Source: Akkermansiaceae bacterium
Lineage (GTDB): Bacteria; Verrucomicrobiota; Verrucomicrobiia; Verrucomicrobiales; Akkermansiaceae
DNA length: 18,844 bases
Assembly (NCBI GenBank): GCA_023300205.1
Contig: JALZVD010000118.1
Coordinates: 1 to 18,844, forward strand
Reading direction: 5' to 3'
The notes under the pieces are model-generated. The model saw only the letters and a program-made list of their open reading frames with translations. It ran no database searches and was not told the origin of the DNA. A program made the translations under genes and the position numbers. Each line of letters opens with the position of its first letter. Positions within the stretch are counted from its first letter, which is position 1. This document shows, in pieces, positions 7,101 to 13,268 of the stretch.

Positions 7101-7895
7101 TTATTTAGAGGTTTGAGAAATGCTTGTAGCTGCATGTGGTGCATCTAGACGTTTAGCGGGAGCGTTAGGGCTGACGGGGAAATAGTGGGGTCTGCGGTTA
7201 GCTATAGTAGAGAGCATGTAGCAAATGATCAGAATTACAATAATAGGTATGATAATCCAAAGTGCTATTTTCACTATATTATACATGTAGTTTATGAACT
7301 CTTGAGCTTGAGTTTTTCTAGCAAGTTGCTTTTTTTTCTGCTCTAGCATGGGTCGTGCGTTTAGATATGATAGTTTTCTTTTGATTGTATCAGCTGAGTG
7401 ATTAATAAGGTCATCAAGTTCTGGTTCACTTGCTAGATCTTTCGTAAGTGAGGAGATACAAGTGTTGAGGTCGTTGACATCTTCTAATGATGGTTGGTTT
7501 TTGTAGAAAATATCTACTGTGTACTGAGTAGAGAAAATGCCGATACAAATAAGCATATGGAATTGATCTGAGGAGACTCTATCATTAGCTGCCTTTTCGA
7601 CCGCAGAGATCCAATCCAAACGAGTTGAAAGTTTAGAGGCATCCACATTATAGAAGCCGTAGCTTATTAAAGTGTTTTGCTCGGCGAGCATGGTTGCTTG
7701 ATTTTTTTCTAATAATTGCTTTTGGTCAGCAGTGATTAGATTTTCTGGGTCAAGGATAGTGTATTCAGTCGCATTTAATTCAGTTGTTTTTAAATCAGTT
7801 ACGTTTAATTCAGTGGCCTTTAAATGATTAGCTGAAATGATTAGCTGAAGGGTTACTAGGAATTGAATGAGTTTGTGGTGAGCGAAGCAGATCAT
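7101..7895 (-). CDS. Membrane-anchored TPM-like (TLP18.3/Psb32/MOLO-1) protein
   Basis: 264 residues. A signal peptide or anchor covers about 1-22 (hydrophobic LIQFLVTLQLIISA). Residues about 27-46 carry a duplicated TELN motif. The central 45-185 resembles a divergent TPM domain: an opening LDPENLITADQKQLLEKNQ (as in the usual 'D..g.Ls.....l...l' start), FHMLICIGIFSTQYTVDIFY in the core, and a helical end. A membrane helix follows at about 207-230 (LWIIIPIIVILIICYML), then a Pro/Ala-rich tail. This order (signal, TPM, helix, short tail) is typical of bacterial TPM proteins, whose biochemical role is poorly known; relatives act in photosystem II repair and receptor assembly. The ATG shares its A with the stop of the upstream gene (TAATG), implying translational coupling. 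A perfect 13-bp tandem repeat lies in the signal-peptide codons (7823-7848). The domain call is by pattern only. Confidence 0.62.
   Translation of the reverse strand: MICFAHHKLIQFLVTLQLIISANHLKATELNVTDLKTTELNATEYTILDPENLITADQKQLLEKNQATMLAEQNTLISYGFYNVDASKLSTRLDWISAVEKAANDRVSSDQFHMLICIGIFSTQYTVDIFYKNQPSLEDVNDLNTCISSLTKDLASEPELDDLINHSADTIKRKLSYLNARPMLEQKKKQLARKTQAQEFINYMYNIVKIALWIIIPIIVILIICYMLSTIANRRPHYFPVSPNAPAKRLDAPHAATSISQTSK
7774..7848 (-). repeat. 30-bp and 13-bp tandem repeats at the start of the TPM-like membrane gene
   Basis: Two imperfect 30-bp units (7774-7803 and 7804-7833, each beginning TTTAATTCAGT on the plus strand) encode the repeated TELN segment. Overlapping and upstream in the gene, two perfect 13-bp units (AATGATTAGCTGA on plus) lie at 7823-7835 and 7836-7848. 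Thirteen is not a multiple of three, so gain or loss of one unit would shift the frame within the signal-peptide region. Confidence 0.85.
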
Positions 7896-9106
7896 TAGTT
7901 TTTTCTTTTAAAGCTTTTGTATTTCCTCTTCACCATTCTCTTTGTTGTTTCTAGAACTGGCAATAGTTCAAGAATTTGCTCAGCTATTACTGAGCCAAGT
8001 TTTTGTTTTTTTAGTGAGCGATTGAGTTTCGTGATGATTTTCCAGGAGGATTCATCTGGGATGAAAATATCTGCTTGATAGCCATATGCGAGAGCAGACC
8101 TGCATTTTGCTGTATCGATGAGTAATAATACATACCAACCACGGTCGGTTTCATTTTCATTCTTAAGTGTAGGGCATTGGTTTACCATCCAAAGAGCCAT
8201 CTGCCGTACTTCTATCTCGGGTTGGAGTGGGATGAGGCAGACTTTTAGTATGAATTGTGGATAGCGTTTCTTTAGTCGAGAGCTGGCTTTTTTGATGGTT
8301 TTTTTCTCATACTTATCAAGTTTTTTCGAGAAATCTAATATTGGTTCGAGAGCAGGTAATTGTGCTTCGGGGAGGAGTTTATTAAGGTAGCTGAATGAGA
8401 AGCCGCAATAGTCACAACGGCTTACGGTGCGCTCTCTTAGCAGTCTAGAGCACTCGGGGCAACGAGGTAGTTCACCTGCCAGCTGGCTAGCAAACGCTTC
8501 TTTCCTTGTTAGTTTCTTTAGAGGTACTGTTGTTTGGCTTAGGAGGGGTGGATTAGCCTCTATTTTTTGAATGGGATCAAGGACTGGCGGGGCTTCGGTG
8601 ATTGGGTTATCGATGATGATATCCTCGATTATAGGGGTATCAACTTTAGCCTCTTGTGCTGAGGGGTTGTCGATTATGATGTCTTCGATTACAGTGTCAT
8701 TTGCTTTAGCGTCGTGGGTTGAGGGGTTGTCGATTATGATGTCTTCGATTACAGTGTCATTTGCTTTAGCGTCGTGGGTTGAGGGGTTATCGATTACAAT
8801 GTCTTCGACTACAGGGGCATTAGCTTTAGCGTCGTGGGTTGAGGGGTTATCGATTATGATGTCTTCGACTACAGGGGCATTAGCTTTAGCGTCTTGTGCT
8901 GAGGGGTTATCGATTACAATGTCTTCGATTACAGTGTCATTTGCTTTAGCGTCGTGGGTTGAGGGGTTATCGATTATGATGTCCTCGATTACGGGGGCAT
9001 TTGCTTTAGCGTTCTCGGTTGTTGGATTATTAATTATGATGTCCTCGATGATAGGATCATCGTCCAGGAGGTTATCGATCGGGACATATTTTAGTTCGGA
9101 GCTCAT
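7895..9106 (-). CDS. Zinc-ribbon and TPM-like domain protein with eight 20-residue acidic repeats
   Basis: 403 residues, no signal peptide. After a 16-residue lead comes a run of eight 20-residue units (17-176) of the form xPVIEDIIIDNPSTHDAKAN; the ED-I-x-I-[DN]-NP core is kept in all eight. A linker (177-214) leads to a zinc ribbon with Cys216, Cys219, Cys231 and Cys234 (CPEC and CDYC). Residues about 258-370 have a TPM-like pattern: RYPQFILKVCLIPL, DRGWYVLLLIDTAKCRSALA and YGYQADIFIPDES, comparable to the family's 'nGvLLlv...r...ie.GyG' core. The tail is very basic (KRMVKRKYKSFKRKN). I infer a cytoplasmic protein combining metal binding, a TPM-like fold and a repetitive acidic arm. It is the first gene of a cluster: its stop overlaps the ATG of the membrane TPM-like gene, and a promoter sits just upstream. 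I recognise no named protein with this architecture; the function is unknown. Confidence 0.7.
   Translation of the reverse strand: MSSELKYVPIDNLLDDDPIIEDIIINNPTTENAKANAPVIEDIIIDNPSTHDAKANDTVIEDIVIDNPSAQDAKANAPVVEDIIIDNPSTHDAKANAPVVEDIVIDNPSTHDAKANDTVIEDIIIDNPSTHDAKANDTVIEDIIIDNPSAQEAKVDTPIIEDIIIDNPITEAPPVLDPIQKIEANPPLLSQTTVPLKKLTRKEAFASQLAGELPRCPECSRLLRERTVSRCDYCGFSFSYLNKLLPEAQLPALEPILDFSKKLDKYEKKTIKKASSRLKKRYPQFILKVCLIPLQPEIEVRQMALWMVNQCPTLKNENETDRGWYVLLLIDTAKCRSALAYGYQADIFIPDESSWKIITKLNRSLKKQKLGSVIAEQILELLPVLETTKRMVKRKYKSFKRKN
8579..9058 (-). repeat. Eight in-frame 60-bp tandem repeats (coding minisatellite)
   Basis: Eight contiguous 60-bp units encode the eight 20-residue blocks. The outer units (first and last) are the most diverged; the inner ones differ by a few bases, and about 40 bases before 8700 recur unchanged before 8760. 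The unit length is a multiple of three, so copy number could change without breaking the frame. The spacing is continuous coding sequence, not spacer-repeat. Confidence 0.95.
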
Positions 9107-9127
9107 GCTGTGATTGCTGTTTTCAGG

Positions 9128-9156
9128 ATGATAATTTTTGAGAATGCATAAATCAA
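9128..9156 (-). promoter_or_regulatory. Sigma70-type promoter for the TPM cluster
   Basis: On the minus strand TTGATT (9156-9151), a 17-base spacer and TATCAT (9133-9128) give a likely transcript start near 9121, about 15 bases before the ATG at 9106. The leader would be short and lacks a Shine-Dalgarno. The rest of the 155-base divergent region (9107-9261) is AT-rich; I see no convincing promoter for the small plus-strand gene in it. Confidence 0.45.
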
Positions 9157-9261
9157 TCTAAAATCATGGTTATAAATGGGAAATGAAATTATAATGTGAA
9201 ACTTTGTAGTTCTGTGGCATATTATAGGCAGAAAAAAGAAATTCTACGACAACTATAAATT

Positions 9262-9591
9262 ATGGATAATAACGAAACAAATCAAGATAGTATGAAAAAT
9301 ACGATGGATTCTCTTAATGAAACATTTAAGAGTGCTGCTGATGAGGCGAAGAGTAAAGCTAAAGAAGCGGCTCCGAAAATCAAAGAGGCCCTTAAAAATG
9401 GAGCTCATGATCTGGCTTATGGAGCAGCTTATGGAGCATCTTTTGCAGGTTCATTGGCGGCAGAGTTCCTACCGCAATCAGTGAAAGATGGTTTAGCTGA
9501 GGGAGCGAGCGCGGGAAAAAGTGCTGGTAAAGAAACTGCTGAAAAATATAAGGCTAGCGATTCTTGTGAAGGCGAGTGCTCGGTATCATAG
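9262..9591 (+). CDS. Small alanine/lysine-rich protein with glycine zippers, unknown function
   Basis: 109 residues. Residues 1-45 are a polar, probably helical segment rich in Lys, Ala and Glu (SAADEAKSKAKEAAPKIKEA), similar in composition to LEA-like or YtxH-like stress proteins. The middle (47-70) is a more hydrophobic Gly/Ala/aromatic stretch with G54xxxG58 and G63. A second run has Gly at 77, 81, 85 and 89, a perfect GxxxGxxxGxxxG zipper. The end has a Cys pair (CEGEC, 102-106). Glycine zippers usually mediate close helix packing or membrane insertion. The composition is coherent across the whole frame and the ATG is clear, so I take it as real. It is transcribed away from the TPM cluster with a shared 155-base upstream region, which hints at joint regulation. 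No signal peptide and no recognised family. Confidence 0.65.
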   Translation: MDNNETNQDSMKNTMDSLNETFKSAADEAKSKAKEAAPKIKEALKNGAHDLAYGAAYGASFAGSLAAEFLPQSVKDGLAEGASAGKSAGKETAEKYKASDSCEGECSVS

Positions 9592-9650
9592 TTTGATACT
9601 AGCTAATCATACTTGGAAGTTTATCACAGCTCTAGCTTAACGGAGTATTG

Positions 9651-9678
9651 TTGAGGTATGGGTTGTTTTTTATATCGT
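9651..9678 (+). promoter_or_regulatory. Possible promoter for leuD and following genes
   Basis: TTGAGG (9651-9656), 16 bases, then TATCGT (9673-9678), each matching the consensus at 4 of 6 positions, about 45 bases before the chosen leuD start at 9723. This is weak on sequence alone. It is supported by the fact that the in-frame region before 9723 does not look like LeuD and is therefore likely to be untranslated. Confidence 0.25.
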
Positions 9679-9722
9679 CTAAATCACTTGCAATCGGTCT
9701 ATTGATAGATGATGCTAAAGCT

Positions 9723-10319
9723 ATGGCTATAGAAGCAGTGACAAAGATTACAGGTAGGGCGGTCCCTGTACCGGGGGCTGATGTGGATACAGATAGAATT
9801 ATCCCTGCGCGATTTCTCAAGTGTGTGACGTTTGATGATCTGGCTGCGGGGATGTTTTATGATGAGAGGTTTGAAGCTGATGGGACATCTAAGCAACATC
9901 CTATTGATCAGGAGGCTTATGAGGGTGCTAGTATTTTATTGGTAGGTCCTAACTTTGGTTGTGGGTCTTCTCGTGAACATGCTCCGCAGTCAATTAAGAG
10001 ATTTGGCTTTCAGGCTATTGTTGGGGTTAGCTATGCAGAGATTTTCTTTGGTAATTCGACAAATTTGGGGATGCCATGTGTGAGCATGAGTGAGGCGGAT
10101 AATGAAAAGTTAATGCATTTGGTGGCGAGTCAGCCTGAGGCTGAGATGAGTGTTGATCTAGAAGCTTTGGAGGTCATTTTTTCTGGGATTACGTTTAAGA
10201 TGACGATGCCTGAAGGTTCTAGGGAGGCGTTAGTCAGTGGCAAGTGGGATGTGATTCAAGAGTTAGTTGATCATGAAGAGCAAATCAACTCTGTGGCTGA
10301 AAGCTTGTCCTATGTTTAG
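9723..10319 (+). CDS. leuD: 3-isopropylmalate dehydratase small subunit (LeuD)
   Basis: 198 residues from ATG 9723. Family signatures: ITGRAVPVPGADVDTDRIIP near the start, ARFLK, then LLVGPNFGCGSSREHAPQSI, the swivelling-domain segment that closes over the substrate, and SYAEIFFGNSTNLGMP. Family role: LeuC and LeuD together isomerise 2-isopropylmalate to 3-isopropylmalate in leucine synthesis; LeuD supplies the mobile substrate-specificity domain and LeuC the iron-sulfur cluster. LeuC is not in the window. The frame extends upstream to a TTG at 9648, but those 25 residues are not LeuD-like and the chosen start gives the usual length of about 200. Homoaconitase or methylmalate-type small subunits look similar, so substrate is inferred. 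mlaF begins 15 bases after its stop, so it may share a transcript with the following lipid-transport genes, an unusual pairing. Confidence 0.88.
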   Translation: MAIEAVTKITGRAVPVPGADVDTDRIIPARFLKCVTFDDLAAGMFYDERFEADGTSKQHPIDQEAYEGASILLVGPNFGCGSSREHAPQSIKRFGFQAIVGVSYAEIFFGNSTNLGMPCVSMSEADNEKLMHLVASQPEAEMSVDLEALEVIFSGITFKMTMPEGSREALVSGKWDVIQELVDHEEQINSVAESLSYV

Positions 10320-10334
10320 TAAAACCTGTAATTG

Positions 10335-11096
10335 ATGACTAAAGAGGCTCCAATCATTGAAGTGCGTGATCTCCATCAGAGATTTGGTGATCAGCATGTA
10401 CTGAGAGGAGTAACTACTCATGTTAATAAGGGTGAGACTTTGGTTCTTTTAGGTGGTTCAGGTGGGGGTAAGAGTGTGCTTCTTAAGCACTTCATTGGTT
10501 TACTTAGCCCTTATAGTGGGCAGGTGATTGTCAACGGGGAAGATATTTCAGAGATGAATGAGCGGCAGCTTAGTAAGGTGCGGCAGGCGATGGGGATGAT
10601 GTTTCAAAATGGAGCTTTATTTGATTTCATGACTGTGGGGCAGAATATTGCTTTTCCTCTTAGAGAGAGGGGTATGAAAGATGAAGCTGAGATAGAGAGG
10701 CGGGTTCTGGAGAGTCTCGATATTGTGAAGCTTCCTGGGCAGGAAGGTAAGATGCCTGCTGAGCTTTCTGGTGGAATGCGAAAGCGTGTTGCATTGGCCC
10801 GAGCGATCGTAGACCGTCCTGAGTGTGTGTTGTATGATGAGCCACATGCTGGGCTAGACCCGATTACTGGAGATTCGATAGACCATTTAATCAGGGACTT
10901 GCAGAAGAATCACGGGATGACTAATGTGATCATCACTCATGAGATGCGGAGTGTATTCCGTATTGCGGATAGGGTGATCTTTCTTAAATTAGGGCAGATT
11001 TATTGGGAAGGGACACCTCAGGAGATGAAAGATTCTGGAGATCCGGAATTATTAGATTTCATTGAGGGTGTGGCAAGGGAAGTGGTCATCTCTTAA
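10335..11096 (+). CDS. mlaF: Phospholipid-transport ABC ATPase (MlaF family)
   Basis: 253 residues from ATG 10335 (a TTG one codon earlier is less likely). ABC ATPase motifs in order: Walker A GGSGGGKS (40-47), Q-loop Gln91 in MMFQNGALFDFMTV, signature LSGGM (144-148), Walker B CVLYDEP (164-170), D-loop HAGLDP and switch His202 in ITHEM. FQNGALFDFMTVGQNIAFPL is characteristic of MlaF/Ttg2A ATPases rather than other importers. Family role: MlaF powers the MlaE permease with MlaD, moving phospholipids between inner and outer membrane to keep outer-membrane asymmetry. mlaD follows after 24 bases, which confirms the assignment. The permease gene mlaE, normally between or beside them, is absent here. 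The usual Phe in YDEPFAGLDP is His171. Cytoplasmic, membrane-associated. Confidence 0.92.
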   Translation: MTKEAPIIEVRDLHQRFGDQHVLRGVTTHVNKGETLVLLGGSGGGKSVLLKHFIGLLSPYSGQVIVNGEDISEMNERQLSKVRQAMGMMFQNGALFDFMTVGQNIAFPLRERGMKDEAEIERRVLESLDIVKLPGQEGKMPAELSGGMRKRVALARAIVDRPECVLYDEPHAGLDPITGDSIDHLIRDLQKNHGMTNVIITHEMRSVFRIADRVIFLKLGQIYWEGTPQEMKDSGDPELLDFIEGVAREVVIS

Positions 11097-11120
11097 ATTC
11101 TATCATTTCAATTAAAATTT

Positions 11121-12170
11121 ATGGCAATCAAAGAAAAAAGATCAGAAGCAATCGTTGGATTATTTTTGTTAATCGGTCTCGGAGTTCTTGGGGCTCTCAT
11201 CGTAAAGTTTGGGCAAATTGGTGAGGATAGCATGGAAGGAAAATACAATGCAGAGATCACTTTTAGTGATGCTTCAGGGCTGATTAAAGGTAGCGAGATA
11301 CGAATGGGTGGAGCGAGGATAGGTAAAGTGACAAGCACACCAGAACTACAGAGTGATCTTAAGGTACTGGTCCAAATGCGCCTTACGGGGCAGATAAAAA
11401 TTGATAAGGAGAGCTCATTTCAGGTTGAATCGTTATCTATCCTTGGGGATAAAATGATCGTGGTGACGCCGCCGGAGGAATTTAGTGGCGAGTATCTAAA
11501 AGATGGTGATGTGCTTTTTGGATCTGAATCCGGAGGTTTAGAAGCGCTTCAGTCAGATGCTGAGTCAGTAGCTAGAGATGCACGAGTTCTGATGAAAGAT
11601 GCACGGACTACGTTGTTGAAAGTAGATTCTTCACTTGATGATATCCGTGCTGTGGCTGGTGGACTTGCGGAGTCAGTGGATAAGATTAATACAGATTTAT
11701 TGGATGAGAAAAGTATTCAGAGCTTAAAAAACGCTATCGCTAATTTAGAGCAAGTGACTTCTAGTTTTAAAGATATAGGTAGTGAGGTTACGCCAATTTT
11801 TGTGGATGTGAGGGCGGCGATAGGCAGTGTGAGATCTGCGGCTGATGCAGCGACTAGGACATTTGATGGGGCAAGTTCACAGATGAAGAATATAGAGCCT
11901 GCGCTGGCAGGTATTCCTGAGGCTTTAGGTAGTATTCAATCTGCGGCTTCTAAGGCAGAAGGGTTCATGGGGGAGGCGGAGAAGACGATTACTAAGCTCA
12001 ATAAGAGTGACGGCTTATTGAATACCTTAACTGATGACAAAGAATTTAATACAGATACCAAGCAATTCGTTAAAAATCTTAAGCACTATGGGATTCTACG
12101 ATATAAGGATGATGAGACTTACGATGAGAAGGATCCTAAGGAGAGCCGGTATCGTAGTAAAAGAAGATAA
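11121..12170 (+). CDS. mlaD: MCE-domain phospholipid-binding protein (MlaD family)
   Basis: 349 residues. One membrane helix at about 11-29 (IVGLFLLIGLGVLGALIVKF) anchors it to the inner membrane. The MCE domain follows at about 38-118, with the hallmarks FSDASGLIKGSEIRMGGARI, GKV and SFQVESLSILGDKMIVV. After it comes a long helical region (about 135-300) rich in Ala, Ser and Asp, with heptad-like spacing. This is longer than E. coli MlaD (183 residues) and closer to the extended MCE proteins that form tubes or needles across the periplasm. Family role: MCE proteins form hexameric rings that carry lipids from MlaE across the periplasm. The C-terminus (330-349) is polar and highly charged. The gene follows mlaF after 24 bases and precedes the first pilT-like gene by 12, so one transcript is likely. 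Confidence 0.9.
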   Translation: MAIKEKRSEAIVGLFLLIGLGVLGALIVKFGQIGEDSMEGKYNAEITFSDASGLIKGSEIRMGGARIGKVTSTPELQSDLKVLVQMRLTGQIKIDKESSFQVESLSILGDKMIVVTPPEEFSGEYLKDGDVLFGSESGGLEALQSDAESVARDARVLMKDARTTLLKVDSSLDDIRAVAGGLAESVDKINTDLLDEKSIQSLKNAIANLEQVTSSFKDIGSEVTPIFVDVRAAIGSVRSAADAATRTFDGASSQMKNIEPALAGIPEALGSIQSAASKAEGFMGEAEKTITKLNKSDGLLNTLTDDKEFNTDTKQFVKNLKHYGILRYKDDETYDEKDPKESRYRSKRR

Positions 12171-12182
12171 CGAATAACGATT

Positions 12183-13244
12183 ATGGATCTTATAGAAACA
12201 CTTTGTAGAGTAGCTTTAGAAAATGGAGCGGAAGATCTTTATTTAAAGCAGGATGCAACGCCGAGGCTTAGGATAAAAGGTGATTTGATAGAAATCGAAG
12301 ATACTGTTTTCAGCGAGGATGATATGGAGCGTTTTCTTGGGAAATGTGGGTATGATGGATCTCCAACTAAGGAAGCGGATTTAGCTTGGGAAAATGGTGC
12401 TGGGCAGAGATTCCGGGTGAATGTGTTTGATTCATTAGGTACGCGTTGCGCAGTACTGAGGCCTCTGCGTGAGGTGACACAGAGTATGATGGCACTAGGG
12501 CTGCCTGTAGGGCGTCTACAAGGGTGGCTCAGCCGTAATCACGGGATGATTCTTTTTACTGGAGCAACAGGCAGCGGGAAGTCTACTAGTCTTGCTAGCT
12601 GTTTGAGCTGGGTGAGTAAGAGATTTAAAAAGCATATTATTACTGTGGAAGATCCTGTTGAGTATTTGTTAAAGAGTGAGCAATCGCTGGTATCTCAGCG
12701 GCAGATAGGGACCGATACTGCTTCATTTCATGATGGGCTACGTGCGGCGCTCCGGCAGAGCCCAGATATTATTTTTGTAGGAGAAATACGAGATTATGAG
12801 ACAGCTAAGGCGGCGCTTCATGCTTGTGAAACTGGTCATTTGGTGGTTTCTACTTTGCACTCGAGTAATGTATCCGAGACAGTTCAACGTCTTCTGATGC
12901 TGTTTCCCGCGGCTGAGCGCGAGGCTGCGCTGCATGTGATCAGCAGGCAGTTATTAGGTATTCTCAGCCAGAAACTGGTTCCTGGAGAATCTGGGGATTT
13001 GCATCTTCTTGTGGAGCATCTTGAGAATACTGGTGCGATTAAAAAATGGCTTGAGAATGCTGAGATTAATAAGATTTCTGATTTCCTAGCGCAGGGTAGC
13101 CATGGAGAAAATGTGACGTTTATTAATTCTATTATCCTCGCCCATAAAGCTGGCCAGATAAGTGAGGAGACGGCGAGAAGTGCTTGTGATGACCCAGCAG
13201 ATTTTAACCGGATGATGCTAGGAGTTAGTCACGGTTCACGCTAA
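12183..13244 (+). CDS. PilT/PilU-type pilus retraction ATPase, divergent paralogue
   Basis: 353 residues of the PilT/GspE secretion-ATPase family. N-terminal PAS-like domain at about 1-100. Walker A GATGSGKS (127-134), Asp box ITVEDPVEY (153-161), Walker B IIFVGEIRD (196-204) with the catalytic Glu, and His box TGHLVVSTLH (217-226) are all intact. The AIRNLIRE signature needed for retraction in PilT is degenerate here: the aligned segment reads GAIKKWLEN (284-292). Family role: hexameric motors that depolymerise type IV pili; a PilU-like accessory motor often sits next to PilT. The intact ATPase motifs with a changed AIRNLIRE suggest such an accessory role; this is inference. The gene begins 12 bases after mlaD and is followed after 24 by the more typical PilT. 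No Shine-Dalgarno. Confident as a family member, less so for the PilU-like role. Confidence 0.85.
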   Translation: MDLIETLCRVALENGAEDLYLKQDATPRLRIKGDLIEIEDTVFSEDDMERFLGKCGYDGSPTKEADLAWENGAGQRFRVNVFDSLGTRCAVLRPLREVTQSMMALGLPVGRLQGWLSRNHGMILFTGATGSGKSTSLASCLSWVSKRFKKHIITVEDPVEYLLKSEQSLVSQRQIGTDTASFHDGLRAALRQSPDIIFVGEIRDYETAKAALHACETGHLVVSTLHSSNVSETVQRLLMLFPAAEREAALHVISRQLLGILSQKLVPGESGDLHLLVEHLENTGAIKKWLENAEINKISDFLAQGSHGENVTFINSIILAHKAGQISEETARSACDDPADFNRMMLGVSHGSR

Positions 13245-13268
13245 GTTTCAATCAACCGAGATTTATAT

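Noticed and set aside
8579..9058. Evenly spaced repeats resembling a CRISPR array
   Set aside because: There are no unique spacers; the whole 60-bp unit repeats, and it is in frame within a longer gene.
8571..9113. A 180-codon open frame on the plus strand across the 60-bp repeats
   Set aside because: It is the antisense of the repeat region. The open frame follows from the repeated units, and the peptide is just a Met/Ser-rich repetition without a credible domain; the minus-strand protein has a zinc ribbon and a coherent C-terminal domain.
9193..9235. Sigma54-like TGGCATATTATAGG before the small plus-strand gene
   Set aside because: It lacks the GC element at the right spacing for a -24/-12 promoter; only the TGGCA part fits.
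9648..9722. N-terminal extension of leuD from a TTG
   Set aside because: The 25 extra residues do not resemble LeuD, and the ATG at 9723 gives the usual family length.
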